64,000 nucleotides of DNA from Rhodospirillales bacterium CG15_BIG_FIL_POST_REV_8_21_14_020_66_15 (GCA_002781745.1 PFFW01000093.1:4435-68434), one strand, 5' to 3'. Counted from the stretch's first letter, positions 35,685-44,351 are shown. Numbers and translations are program-made. The notes: generated by a model from the letters alone, not told the origin.

Positions 35685-37685
35685 TCACTCCTGGAACCGA
35701 TATGCCAAAGGCCCCTCCGTGACTTGCCAAACGCCCTTTTCGATAACCTTATGCCCTTCAAAGACAAGGAAGCTCTGATGCCGGTAATGCGGCAGGAGCC
35801 GCGCCAGGCTGGCCAGGTCCGCTGCCGAATTCGCGGTAATGATCAGCATCCCGGGATGGTTCGGGGCCGGCTGTGTCCAGGCCCGGCCGGTGCCCCTGGC
35901 CAGGATGTCCGGCGCGTCGCCCGGACCCTCAAGCTTCCTCCAGGCGTCGTATTCCGACGTGGTGCCGATGAACAGCAGCGGGCGGTCCTTCGCCCGCTGA
36001 CCGGGTTCGGAAATGACCGTCATGTCGCGTTCCAACAGGGCGTGTCCTATCGCCGCCGCCGTCGTCGCGACCCGCTTGTCCTTCGAGGGAACGGCGACGA
36101 CCGTTGCCGACGACAGGGTAATGTCGCGGAAGACCGTCGGCGCTTCGCCTGAAAGAAGCAATCGGAAGATGTTGAAATCCGGATCGACGCGTAGCGACAC
36201 CGCGCCACTCGGGACCGGGATCCGGAACGCCTGCCGTCGCGCCGTCATCGTCACGCTCTTTCTGACCTCGCCGGAGGCGGTTTCGATCACGATGGGGACG
36301 TGGGCGCGGAAGACACGGCCCCCCTGATCAAGTTCGAAGGCAATCAGATGCTGACCGTTCTCCGTGGTGCGGGCCGCACTTTCCAAGGAGACCTTCGGCG
36401 CGCCACGTTCGTTGATCCATTGCTCGAAGAACCACCGAAGATCGGAACCGGCGCTTTTTTCAAACGCCGCTCTCAGGTCCCGCCAGCCGGCGATGCGGAA
36501 TTTGTTGGCGCGCCAGAATTCCCGCAGGCCCGAATCAAATGCCGCATCGCCGATTTCCCGGCGCAGCATGTGAAAGATGAAGGCGACCTTCGAATACCCG
36601 ATCGCTTGCGCGCGATCATGGGTTTTCGACACGAATCGGAGGACGGGAACATCGAGTTCCGGCGGTACGGCCGCGAACGACTGAAGCCATCTAAGGCGCA
36701 TTTCGCGCGCGGCGTCGGGTCCCTGGGTCTCGGCCAGCGCGTAATCCGCCAGATAGGTGGTCAGGCCTTCGGCCCAATTGCCGTTCATGAAATCGATGCC
36801 GACGGCATTCCCCCACCAGTTGTGCATGATCTCATGGGCGAGGGACCGGCCGCGCATGAACGGCAGATGCAATATCCGCGCGCTGACGTAGGTTGCGCCG
36901 GGAAATCCGAGGCCCACCGGAATGGGAGCCGCGATGACATGGAATTCCGTATAGGGATAGGCGCCGATACGACGGGAATATTGGGCAATGTATGCGGCTG
37001 CCTGGCGCAGGTATTCCTCCGCCAGCGAGACCGATCGTTCGGGAAAATAGGTCCGCAGCCGCACGCCGTCCGACATCAGTTCGTTCACCACGTACTCGCC
37101 CGCGAACACGGTCGGATACTCGGTCGGATAATCGGCCTCGAAGGTTGCCGTGTAGCGGCCGTCCCGGGTTTCCTCGGAAATCAGCCGGCCCGTGGCCACG
37201 GCTCGATAGGCCGCGGGCACCGAGACCTGCAGACGAAATCGAATCCACGGCACGTCGACGTAGGCGATCCAAGGTTCCGCCATGGGGAGATAACTGCCCG
37301 CTCGACCGGAGAAACCGGCATTGCCCGCACGTGCGCCTGGCTGGTCGTTCAGTGGCGGCAGTCCGCCGCTGATCGTCAACGTGACTTCCCGACCCGGCGG
37401 ACCGTTGCCCGGTACATACCAATAACCGTCCTGCTGGCGGATTTCGCGGTTCTGGCCGTCGATGCTGGCGCGGGTTACCTTCAGCCATCCGGCGAGCCTG
37501 AACTTGATCGGGCCCCGGCCGGCCCACTGGAACGTGTCACGGACCTTCATATTGCCGGTCGCGGGATCCAGCGACAGGTCGATGCCATGGTGGATTTCCG
37601 GGGGCAGCGCGGCGAGCGCGCCGTGGCTGGATATCCATGCAAGGAGAACTGCAAGCAGCAATACCGGTCGGGTCGACATCACCAT
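35685..37685 (-). CDS. M1-family metallopeptidase-like exported protein
   Basis: About 666 residues with a signal peptide (PVLLLAVLLAWISSHGALA). The zinc site is intact: HEIMHNWWG at residues ~290-300, with the third ligand in NWAEGLTTYLADY. The N-terminal beta domain (residues ~40-230) fits M1. The aminopeptidase signature GxMEN is missing, with GLGFPGATY at that place, so it may be an endopeptidase or have a restricted substrate. GGAGGG stands eight bases before the ATG at 37685, and the upstream stop is TGACATG. Within the cytochrome island a role in trimming or clearing exported proteins is possible. Confidence 0.85.
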   Translation of the reverse strand: MVMSTRPVLLLAVLLAWISSHGALAALPPEIHHGIDLSLDPATGNMKVRDTFQWAGRGPIKFRLAGWLKVTRASIDGQNREIRQQDGYWYVPGNGPPGREVTLTISGGLPPLNDQPGARAGNAGFSGRAGSYLPMAEPWIAYVDVPWIRFRLQVSVPAAYRAVATGRLISEETRDGRYTATFEADYPTEYPTVFAGEYVVNELMSDGVRLRTYFPERSVSLAEEYLRQAAAYIAQYSRRIGAYPYTEFHVIAAPIPVGLGFPGATYVSARILHLPFMRGRSLAHEIMHNWWGNAVGIDFMNGNWAEGLTTYLADYALAETQGPDAAREMRLRWLQSFAAVPPELDVPVLRFVSKTHDRAQAIGYSKVAFIFHMLRREIGDAAFDSGLREFWRANKFRIAGWRDLRAAFEKSAGSDLRWFFEQWINERGAPKVSLESAARTTENGQHLIAFELDQGGRVFRAHVPIVIETASGEVRKSVTMTARRQAFRIPVPSGAVSLRVDPDFNIFRLLLSGEAPTVFRDITLSSATVVAVPSKDKRVATTAAAIGHALLERDMTVISEPGQRAKDRPLLFIGTTSEYDAWRKLEGPGDAPDILARGTGRAWTQPAPNHPGMLIITANSAADLASLARLLPHYRHQSFLVFEGHKVIEKGVWQVTEGPLAYRFQE

Positions 37686-37686
37686 G

Positions 37687-39006
37687 TCACTCGCCCTCCG
37701 GTGGGAATTTTGCCACCAAATCAAAGGTTTCGTCGCCGCGCTTGACGGTCAACGGAAGCCATGTCCCAGGCGCCTGGCGTTTCACGATCCTGATCAGGTC
37801 GGCGTTCGTGACGATCGGGGTGGCGGCTGCGGACACCAGGATGTCCCCCTCCCGCAGGCCGGTCTGAAACGCCACGCTGTCGTTCATGACCTTCGTGACG
37901 ACGACGATTCCGGGATCCTGACGAAGCATGACCCCCAGCCTGGGCTTCGCGGGCGTGGCGATTTCATCGGGTTCGGCGGGCGTGACGAATACCGCGTCGG
38001 CCAGGGTTTTCTCCATGGCCTTGCAGGTCTCGTTCTCAGGCAGCGGCAGGACGACCGAGACGTCTTCCACGCCCAATGCGGCAAGTTGATGCGGCACGCC
38101 GTATCGGTGTTCAAGGTGTCCCCTGCCTATCACCGCGATGACCAGGGCATCCGGATGCGTGGCGCGCGCATCTCGGATCGCTTCCGCCATGGCGCGGTCC
38201 CAAAACGACTGTGCCTCGACGAACCGCCGGAAATCGGCATCGTCCGATACGTCCGGGCTTGAACCGGAAACGACGGCATTCTCCGCTTCCGGATCGACCT
38301 CAGCGGCGCGCCGTTTCGCCTTTTCCAGAAACACCGTCGCCAGATACTCCCGGTAACCGGCCGATACGGGAGCCGGCGTGCCGACCCCCATGCGGTCTTC
38401 GGCCGGCACGCCGTCGAATCCCTCGCGCGCGATCCGGGCGACGATGTCTCGTCTGACATTGAGCGCCACCATGGGCAACCTGTTCATGCGGGCAAAATGG
38501 AACAAGGGCAGATAGTCCGCCTCCCTGTAGCCCCAGACCTCGTTCCAATGGGATGCTTCCAAAAACGCCCGTTCCGTCAGGCGGCCGTCACGCCAGGCAT
38601 CGAGGGCATCCTGCACGTGGCGGGGAAACATTTCGAAACCGAGAACGACCTGCGCCCGGTGCGCATACAGTCCGGCCATCACCTGCAACTGCCAGCGATG
38701 ATCGTCGGATGAAGAATGGATCTCGCCCAACAGGACCACATTCTTGCGCGCCAACGCCTCCATCACCGTTCCACGCACGAGCACACGTCCGTCGGACGGC
38801 GTGATCCATTCGCCCTGCCGGGGGCAGGCAGGCGAGGCGTCCGCCCGGGCGGGCGACGCCGGCCAAACCGAACAAAGAGACGCTTGCACCAGGGTCGTCA
38901 AGACCAGGGCCGAGAACGGTCTCCGGCGGTCGGGAAATTCCCGAACCGCGCGGTGCCCCGTATCGGGGAGGGGGCTGCGCATCGATTGGGGCGAGGGTAT
39001 CGGCAT
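37687..39006 (-). CDS. ChaN-like heme-binding domain plus PDZ domain protein
   Basis: A 439-residue exported protein. After a signal region (hydrophobic around residues 33-50) comes a ChaN/Tiki-fold domain (residues ~75-320) with VVLLGEIHSSSDDH, LGFEMFPRHVQ and AVIGRGHLEHRYG, the family's heme- or metal-binding points. A PDZ domain fills residues ~340-439 (LGVMLRQDPGIVVVTKV, GLREGDILVS). ChaN proteins bind heme at the membrane and are linked to iron/heme uptake; relatives are proteases. With a second ChaN-like gene at 40705 it suggests periplasmic heme handling for the cytochromes here. Confidence 0.82.
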   Translation of the reverse strand: MPIPSPQSMRSPLPDTGHRAVREFPDRRRPFSALVLTTLVQASLCSVWPASPARADASPACPRQGEWITPSDGRVLVRGTVMEALARKNVVLLGEIHSSSDDHRWQLQVMAGLYAHRAQVVLGFEMFPRHVQDALDAWRDGRLTERAFLEASHWNEVWGYREADYLPLFHFARMNRLPMVALNVRRDIVARIAREGFDGVPAEDRMGVGTPAPVSAGYREYLATVFLEKAKRRAAEVDPEAENAVVSGSSPDVSDDADFRRFVEAQSFWDRAMAEAIRDARATHPDALVIAVIGRGHLEHRYGVPHQLAALGVEDVSVVLPLPENETCKAMEKTLADAVFVTPAEPDEIATPAKPRLGVMLRQDPGIVVVTKVMNDSVAFQTGLREGDILVSAAATPIVTNADLIRIVKRQAPGTWLPLTVKRGDETFDLVAKFPPEGE

Positions 39007-39009
39007 CGG

Positions 39010-39930
39010 CTAGAACGCATACTTTGGGCTGATGGCGCGCAGCGCCTGCGTGAGAAGACGGTTGGCGTTTTCCATCACGCCGATCGCGGGTTCGATCCTG
39101 TTCTCTCCGACCATCTTCTGCGCCTCGACGAAATACTTCCGACTTTCCTGCTGATAAGCGCGGACGAGTTTGCGGACGGAAGGCGGCGGGTTATGCTCGA
39201 GCAACAGGGTGTCGATAAGAACGATGAAGCTGTTGTTGCGTTCCTTTTCGTATTCGTATTCGTCCCAGGGCACGTCGAACTTCAATTCATAGACGATCGT
39301 CTCTTTGTCCCTCAGGGCGGTAACGAGCTGCACCGCAAGTTTGTAGGCCTTCGTCAAATGCTCGTTGGCCTGGCCGAACGCCCCCTGTCGTGCCGCGGTT
39401 TCCGCGAGTTCGGAATGGCGCAGGATTTCATTCTGCGTGGTCGAGCTGAATTCGGATCTGCCCTTAGCCGCTTCTGCATCGCGGACCGCGTTCAGGTATC
39501 CGTTGATTCCGGCCAGAAGCTCGCGGTACCGCCGCCTTTCCCGGCCGGTATCGGCCTGGGACCTGGCGCGGCTGCCGATGGCCGCCAACGAGGCAACTTT
39601 CTTCATGGCGGCATTGAAACTGGTCTCGCTTTCGGCGAGCGCGCCTTTTTCCGCATGCATGCAGCCCGTGTTCATGAGATCTTCGATCTCATCGCGCAGT
39701 TCCCGGGCGGCGGATCCGCCCAGGCTGAGGGCCGATTTCACGGTTTCCGAGGACAAGACCGTCAGGATGAGCCTTTTCTTCTGCAGGACCAGGCGGTTGG
39801 CGTCGTCTTGCGGCGCACCGGTTCCGGCTTCCGATGCGGCAAAGGCCGGCACGAGTGACGCCAGCGCCAAAAGCCCGAACAAGGCGACGGTGAAGGTTCT
39901 GGAGACGTGCCGGGACCGGTTGGATTTCAA
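39010..39930 (-). CDS. secreted helical protein, novel family copy 1
   Basis: About 306 residues with a signal peptide (TFTVALFGLLALASLVPAFA). The rest is largely alpha-helical, rich in alanine, glutamate and arginine, with TPR-like spacing but no recognised domain. The segment YELKFDVPWDEYEYEKERNN is also found, in variant form, in the protein at 50577 (RELKFETPKDEYLYEIDRND), so the two form an unnamed family. The TTG at 39930 is chosen because GGAGG lies eight bases before it and it overlaps the upstream stop (TTGA). It sits between a Sel1 protein and a ChaN-PDZ protein. Confidence 0.75.
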   Translation of the reverse strand: MKSNRSRHVSRTFTVALFGLLALASLVPAFAASEAGTGAPQDDANRLVLQKKRLILTVLSSETVKSALSLGGSAARELRDEIEDLMNTGCMHAEKGALAESETSFNAAMKKVASLAAIGSRARSQADTGRERRRYRELLAGINGYLNAVRDAEAAKGRSEFSSTTQNEILRHSELAETAARQGAFGQANEHLTKAYKLAVQLVTALRDKETIVYELKFDVPWDEYEYEKERNNSFIVLIDTLLLEHNPPPSVRKLVRAYQQESRKYFVEAQKMVGENRIEPAIGVMENANRLLTQALRAISPKYAF

Positions 39931-40514
39931 TGCCGGGACCTCCATGCGCCCAATTGAAATTCGGCGTCGACGATCTGCTTTCGGGTCAGCCGGGCCGCCA
40001 CCTCGGCCCGTTTCGCCAGGGCTTCGCGATGAACGACCTTGTCGTCCGTTTCGCCGGCGACGACGGACAGCCAGAAATAGGCTTCCGCGTCGTCTCCGAC
40101 CCCGCTTCCGCCGTCGGCCAGCAACAGGCCGAGACGGTATTGGGCGAGAACGTCCCCTTGGATTGCCGCGAGTTGGTACCAGACGGCCGCGGCGGCCGGG
40201 TCCCGGTCGACCCCCAGGCCTTCCTCGTGCAACACCCCGAGATTGTATTGGGCGATCGAGAGACCCTGTTCGGCGGCGGCGGTGTACCATCTCGCCGCCG
40301 TTTTCATATCCCGCTTCACGACCTCGCCGTTCGCATACATCACGGCGAGGTTGTTCTGCGCGGAGGCATCCCCCATCAACGCCCGTTCCGTGAATTTCTT
40401 GAGCGCGAGCGCGAGTTCCCCGCGTTCGTAGGCGTGAATGCCGTTATCCGCGCGGACGGAAGGAGAGAAAGCCAAGCACCAGAAGGCAAGACCGGCCAAA
40501 AATATCCACCTCAT
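39927..40514 (-). CDS. Sel1-repeat periplasmic protein
   Basis: A 195-residue exported protein with a signal peptide (MRWIFLAGLAFWCLAFSPSV). Three to four Sel1 repeats follow: AQNNLAVMYANGEVVKRDMK, AQYNLGVLHEEGLGVDRDPA and AQYRLGLLLADGGSGV, ending with FWLSVVAGE. It resembles the Sel1 lipoprotein at 30312 but lacks the lipobox. It is the first gene after a strong sigma-54 promoter match at 40591-40606, so a separate transcript may start here. Confidence 0.87.
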   Translation of the reverse strand: MRWIFLAGLAFWCLAFSPSVRADNGIHAYERGELALALKKFTERALMGDASAQNNLAVMYANGEVVKRDMKTAARWYTAAAEQGLSIAQYNLGVLHEEGLGVDRDPAAAAVWYQLAAIQGDVLAQYRLGLLLADGGSGVGDDAEAYFWLSVVAGETDDKVVHREALAKRAEVAARLTRKQIVDAEFQLGAWRSRH

Positions 40515-40590
40515 GAAACTGGCGTCCCCTTTCGGTGCGGTTTCTTAATCGGCATCGGTTCGGACATCGGCCCCGATCCTGATTGTCCAG

Positions 40591-40606
40591 GCAATCGACG
40601 TGCCAA
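40591..40606 (-). promoter_or_regulatory. sigma-54 (RpoN) promoter candidate
   Basis: On the minus strand TTGGCACGTCGATTGC matches the RpoN consensus (TTGGCACG-N4-TTGC) at every conserved position, with GG and GC ten bases apart. The transcript would start ~12 bases beyond and give a ~65-base leader to the Sel1 gene at 40514. The island's NtrC-type activator is the natural partner. Confidence 0.72.
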
Positions 40607-40704
40607 CTGCGCGGCAAACCGGTGTTGGAAAAATAATGATATATGCCAACTTGTTACGACCTTTCCACCATCCGATCCGCGCGTTCGACGAGGGCGAATT
40701 CCCA

Positions 40705-41778
40705 CTATTGCGAAAGCTTCTTCACGGAACGTTCGATTCGTTCTTTCAGTTCGTCTTCGTCGTCATGACCCATCTTCGGCGTAAACCAGACAAAATCGAA
40801 CGGCAGCGTCGACGCGGCCGGAAAACCTTCGACATATTCGTCCGCGCGGTGAAGTTCTTCTTTGACTTCCATCAAGCCGATGGAAATTACGTTCGTCGAA
40901 GCTCCGGACCGTCGCAGGTGTTTCGGAACCCCCACGTCTGATCGGACATGTCCGGTGCCGGCGATCAGAACGGCGCTATCGGTCTGGGTCAGCCGTCTGG
41001 CGTTGACTGTCGCGCGCGCCATCTTTGCGTCCTTGGCGATCTGCATGTCGACGATCTTCCCGATGACGTTCGCCGGCATGACTCCGAGGTGGCCGACCGC
41101 AATCGCCTGCTGGATGGTCGCCCGGGACGCGGCGTCGACCGGGACGTCCAGCCCGAGCGCCCTGATTTCGCTTTCGCCGATCACGGATCTTCCCATGCGG
41201 ACCATGCGGGATATCGTGGAACGCGGAAATCCGCCCGGCAGGATCGGCATCCCGTACATCAGCGCGGCGTCGGCGATCGGCTGGTAGATGGCCCAATTGG
41301 GCCACGCCGTTTGCGACCAACCGACGGCGATTCCCAGCCCCGCCGCGGATCGAGGGTTTCCGTTAAGAAACCGCGAAAGCGCGACCTGCTGATCGTCGGA
41401 CAGCATTTCGAACACGACCGCCGGCCTTTTGCCCCGCTCCATCAGAGATTTCAGTACCCAGCTTTGGATGCGGTGGTGATCGACGTTGTCGTGCTGCTCG
41501 CCCAGGAGCACGAAATCGGCCGCGACCGCGGCGTCAATCAGCCGCGCCGGTGCGACGAAACGGTTTTGTGACGGCGCCCACACCCGTCCGACGAGCGGAT
41601 GATCTTTCAAAATCTTGGCATGCCATCCGCTTCCCGATTGGCCCGGAACTGCGGCGGGTATCCGGGGAACGTAGGTCACGCAGCCGGTCAGGGCGGAGAT
41701 GACAAGGATGGCGAAAGCGAGAAGCAATGCGGAACCGCGGCCATGCCGGGGTCGATCGCGTCGGACGGCAGTCGTCAT
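40705..41778 (-). CDS. ChaN-like lipoprotein
   Basis: A 357-residue lipoprotein (signal ALLLAFAILVISALTGC). The ChaN/Tiki-fold domain has FVLLGEQHDNVDHH, VVFEMLSDDQQVAL, AAVGWSQTAWPNW-like IAVGWSQTAWPNWAIYQPIA and the C-terminal LIAGTGHVRSDVGVP, matching ChaN heme-binding lipoproteins more closely than the copy at 37687, and it has no PDZ domain. Likely anchored in the outer membrane, it may bind heme or take part in exported-protein turnover. The C-terminal ~45 residues are polar and end in EDELKERIERSVKKL, a coil. Confidence 0.85.
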   Translation of the reverse strand: MTTAVRRDRPRHGRGSALLLAFAILVISALTGCVTYVPRIPAAVPGQSGSGWHAKILKDHPLVGRVWAPSQNRFVAPARLIDAAVAADFVLLGEQHDNVDHHRIQSWVLKSLMERGKRPAVVFEMLSDDQQVALSRFLNGNPRSAAGLGIAVGWSQTAWPNWAIYQPIADAALMYGMPILPGGFPRSTISRMVRMGRSVIGESEIRALGLDVPVDAASRATIQQAIAVGHLGVMPANVIGKIVDMQIAKDAKMARATVNARRLTQTDSAVLIAGTGHVRSDVGVPKHLRRSGASTNVISIGLMEVKEELHRADEYVEGFPAASTLPFDFVWFTPKMGHDDEDELKERIERSVKKLSQ

Positions 41779-41781
41779 CGT

Positions 41782-42357
41782 TCAGGGCGCCGCTTCATCG
41801 GCGGACGGCAGGTTACCTGGAATCTGCCTGCGGAGCCGGCCGATCGTATGCAGGATATTCTTGGGGGTCGGCCCGTCCTGCTCGAACGCCTTGGATAACG
41901 CCTCCATCTCGTCCCGGAGCAGCTTGTGACGCTCGTTTTCCGTGATGGTCCATTCGAGAACGGAATCCAAGATCCGGTGACGCCCTTCGCTGTTCTGTCG
42001 GATTCTGAAATCCAGCCTGGACATCCGTTGCAGCTGTTCGCGGAAATCCTTCAGCACTCGGCGTACGAAAAAGACCCAGATCCGGTCGGCCACCACCAGG
42101 GCCGCGATGTTGACGACAAGGATGACCAGCAACACCTCGCCCAGCGACGTCAGCATCAGCTCCAATAACGTCGGCCCGTTCGTATCGGCGTGAATCCGGT
42201 AGAGGTTGGCGTCGATGATCGTCGTATACCGATTGTACAGGACGCCGATACCGCCAAGCGTAAGCGTGGCCTCCATGACCACCAGGGCGATCAGCATCAC
42301 GCCTTGTATCCTGTTGTCCAGGTAGATCTCGTGGTGGTCGCCGGGTGAATTCATCAT
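41782..42357 (-). CDS. two-helix membrane protein with HAMP-like region
   Basis: About 191 residues. Membrane segments GVMLIALVVMEATLTLGGIG (residues ~20-40) and LLVILVVNIAALVVADRIWV (residues ~80-100) bracket a short outer loop. They are followed by a HAMP-like helical pair (VLKDFREQLQRMSRLDFRIR) and a coiled tail. No kinase, cyclase or methyl-accepting domain follows. The start is one of two tandem ATGs just after the multiheme cytochrome stop (42371). It pairs with the similar protein at 43146 on the other side of that cytochrome, so it may couple the cytochrome to the membrane or sense its state. Confidence 0.68.
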   Translation of the reverse strand: MMNSPGDHHEIYLDNRIQGVMLIALVVMEATLTLGGIGVLYNRYTTIIDANLYRIHADTNGPTLLELMLTSLGEVLLVILVVNIAALVVADRIWVFFVRRVLKDFREQLQRMSRLDFRIRQNSEGRHRILDSVLEWTITENERHKLLRDEMEALSKAFEQDGPTPKNILHTIGRLRRQIPGNLPSADEAAP

Positions 42358-42370
42358 CCGAAACGTATCC

Positions 42371-43165
42371 TCATAGGTCGTGACATAGGGTGCTGCACAT
42401 TCCGGGATAGGGGCGGACGAGTTTTCCGTGATCGTGGCTGTAACCCAGATGGCAGGATGTGCAGGACAACCGGCCTTCCGGCAGCAGGACCTGCTCCGGA
42501 AGGCTGTTGACGGGACGGTAACCGCCGAACGCAAAGGCGCGGCGATAGGAAACGCCCACCGGATGGTTGGACGATCCGCTGGCGTGCCGAACGACGCCCC
42601 GATTGTCGATGATGACATTGGGGGCCGTCAGCTCCTTGTTGTGGCATTCAATGCAAAGAAGCGTGTAGCCATCGATGTTCTGGACGGTCGCTGACGTATC
42701 CTGCAGGTGCCCGGCGTTCATCAGCGAGGCGCCGCCGTCGCGGATGCCCTTGAAAAAATTGGGCTCGTGGCACATCTGGCAGAATTCCCGGCCCTTTTTC
42801 GCGGTTCGCATCAACCCGGGCGCGGGGCTGTGTATGGTGTGACACGTGCTGCATGTCATGTCGCCTTTCCAGTCCAGCGGAAGTTCCGCAGGCGTTCCGC
42901 GTTTGACGGGGATTCCCGACGGATGGCTGGCCTTCATCGCTTCGGCGTGACAGCGGTTGCAGAGTTTCTCCTGCGAGGCGATCAATTTCCCGGCGTTCTG
43001 AGACGTCACGGGCCCGCCCCCCACGTGGCACCCCGCGCAGTCCTCGTTCAGCAGATGACCGTTGCCGCCGGCGGCCAGCCGCTCCGATTGCGCGGATGAC
43101 CCGGACGGGTGCGTCGCGATCAGAAGCAGAACCGCGAAAAGTTTTCTAAAGTCGCGCAAGGTCAA
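42371..43165 (-). CDS. multiheme cytochrome c, six CxxCH plus one CxxxCH
   Basis: About 264 residues with a signal peptide (KLFAVLLLIATHPSGSSA). Heme motifs CAGCH, CNRCH, CSTCH, CQMCH, CIECH and CTSCH are close-packed in the doubled-CxxCH/NrfB-like style, with CSTLCH (CxxxCH) at the very end. Between them lie histidines suited to bis-His ligation (HTIHSP, MNAGHLQ, SNHPVGVSY). The TTG at 43165 is chosen because AGGAAA lies before it; it overlaps the upstream gene by 20 bases. It is flanked by two small HAMP-like membrane proteins. Such cytochromes pass electrons from the quinol pool or through the periplasm. Confidence 0.85.
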   Translation of the reverse strand: MTLRDFRKLFAVLLLIATHPSGSSAQSERLAAGGNGHLLNEDCAGCHVGGGPVTSQNAGKLIASQEKLCNRCHAEAMKASHPSGIPVKRGTPAELPLDWKGDMTCSTCHTIHSPAPGLMRTAKKGREFCQMCHEPNFFKGIRDGGASLMNAGHLQDTSATVQNIDGYTLLCIECHNKELTAPNVIIDNRGVVRHASGSSNHPVGVSYRRAFAFGGYRPVNSLPEQVLLPEGRLSCTSCHLGYSHDHGKLVRPYPGMCSTLCHDL

Positions 43166-43706
43166 CGGCTTTCCTGAGGTCCTCAAACGCCTTTCGCGCC
43201 GGCGGTGCGGCGGCGCCGTGGTCTTCGACCGCCTGTTCAAGGCGTCCGCAGAGGCTGGCAATCTCGTCGTGATGAGCCGATATGACGTCGGCGGTCTTGT
43301 TCAGGAGTTCGGCCTCGTCCCGAAGGCGACCGTCCTCGCGCGAGGCCACGTACGGAACGCGCCCGTTCTGTCGCCCGGCGTCGATGTTACGCGAAAATCC
43401 GTAGATCGGGCCGGCGATCCGGAACGCGGAGTAGACCGCGACCAACCAAGTGCCGCCGGCCGTGATCCCGATCGTGATGAGGGCGGACAGCACGGTGACC
43501 GGCAGCAGGTTTTCGTGGGCGAATCCCGTCGCCGTGATGATTTCGAGGTAATTCGTTTCCGGTTCGCTGGCGAGCATCATCACCAGTGCGACGAGCAATA
43601 ACGCCGAAACCGCCTGGGCGATGAGGGCGATTTCGGCGATGAACTTGAGTTTGCCGAGGATATAGGGCGTGACATCCGCGCCGGAATTCTTGCGATCTTC
43701 GTTCAT
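43146..43706 (-). CDS. two-helix membrane protein with HAMP-like region, first gene of left-going operon
   Basis: A 186-residue protein. Two membrane segments (IALIAQAVSALLLVALVMML and VTVLSALITIGITAGGTWLVA) are followed by a HAMP-like turn (VYSAFRIAGPIYGFSRNIDA) and coiled coil with HHDEIASLCGRLEQAVEDH. There is no output domain. It resembles the protein at 41782 in layout. It is the first gene of the long left-going cytochrome operon; upstream stand a weak sigma-54-like match (43807-43821) and an FNR-like box (43897-43910). Confidence 0.68.
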   Translation of the reverse strand: MNEDRKNSGADVTPYILGKLKFIAEIALIAQAVSALLLVALVMMLASEPETNYLEIITATGFAHENLLPVTVLSALITIGITAGGTWLVAVYSAFRIAGPIYGFSRNIDAGRQNGRVPYVASREDGRLRDEAELLNKTADVISAHHDEIASLCGRLEQAVEDHGAAAPPARKAFEDLRKAVDLARL

Positions 43707-43806
43707 CGAATCCGATGGCCTGTCCGCCTCCGCCGAATGGACGGCAGTGGCATGTTTCGTGCGTTACCGAATCCCCATGCACAGAGGATGCCGTTCGTCA
43801 CTTGCG

Positions 43807-43821
43807 GCAATCCGAAACCCG
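43807..43821 (-). promoter_or_regulatory. weak sigma-54-like promoter before left-going operon
   Basis: On the minus strand GG-N10-GC spacing is met by TCGGGTTTCGGATTGC, with the -12 TTGC exact but the -24 part poor. It would start transcription ~90 bases before the ATG at 43706. It is weaker than the other two candidates. Confidence 0.3.
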
Positions 43822-43841
43822 AAATTTGCGCGCGCCCCACG

Positions 43842-44339
43842 ATGTCTTTTGCGAAGCACGAACACTCGAACCATAGGACCGACCGGCGGGCGGTCATTGA
43901 TCGGTGTCAAGTTCTGGCCTTCTGCGCGCTTCTTGCCGGGTGTGACCTGGCCGCCAATGCGTTGGTCCAGTCGGCAGCGATGGGCAGCAAATATTTCAAC
44001 GCCAGGGACAAGGCGAACCTGACGCTGGATGACGTGGTTCCGGAAAACACGATTGCCTACCCCAATGCGCTTTTCAACGGCGACGTGGTCTCCATCGCGT
44101 TCGTGTCCGAGCCGAACGGAGTGGAGGCAGTCGTCGTCGTGACCACGGTCGCGGGGCGAACGCCGGGCGGTGACGTTCTCATTTCCGGGCGACCGGGATC
44201 TCCCGTCAGGCTGACGTTCGACGACGTCTCGCGCCGTTATCGCGTCGATGGCGGGAACAGGGACGCGGCCGACAAACGCCCTTCCAGGGAGGGGGATTAT
44301 GTGGAATTGCGAGGTGCGCTTCGTGTTCGGAAATTCTGA
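43842..44339 (+). CDS. hypothetical lipoprotein upstream of M48 peptidase
   Basis: About 165 residues. A lipobox (VLAFCALLAGC) stands after a ~24-residue charged head from the ATG at 43842; earlier in-frame ATGs exist at 43737, 43752 and 43788 and the true start is uncertain. The mature part has a beta-rich look (DVVSIAFVSEPNGVEAVVVV, DYVELRGALRVRKF) and no recognised family. It is 12 bases ahead of the M48 lipoprotein gene and probably co-transcribed with it. An FNR-like box falls in its signal-coding region and may instead serve the divergent operon. Confidence 0.55.
   Translation: MSFAKHEHSNHRTDRRAVIDRCQVLAFCALLAGCDLAANALVQSAAMGSKYFNARDKANLTLDDVVPENTIAYPNALFNGDVVSIAFVSEPNGVEAVVVVTTVAGRTPGGDVLISGRPGSPVRLTFDDVSRRYRVDGGNRDAADKRPSREGDYVELRGALRVRKF
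43897..43910. promoter_or_regulatory. CRP/FNR-type box near divergent start of the left-going operon
   Basis: TTGATCGGTGTCAA fits TTGAT-N4-GTCAA. It lies ~190 bases before the left-going operon start (43706) and inside the likely 5' coding part of the lipoprotein gene. If active at -41 on the minus strand it would start a ~155-base leader. Confidence 0.45.
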
Positions 44340-44351
44340 CACCGGCGGCGC

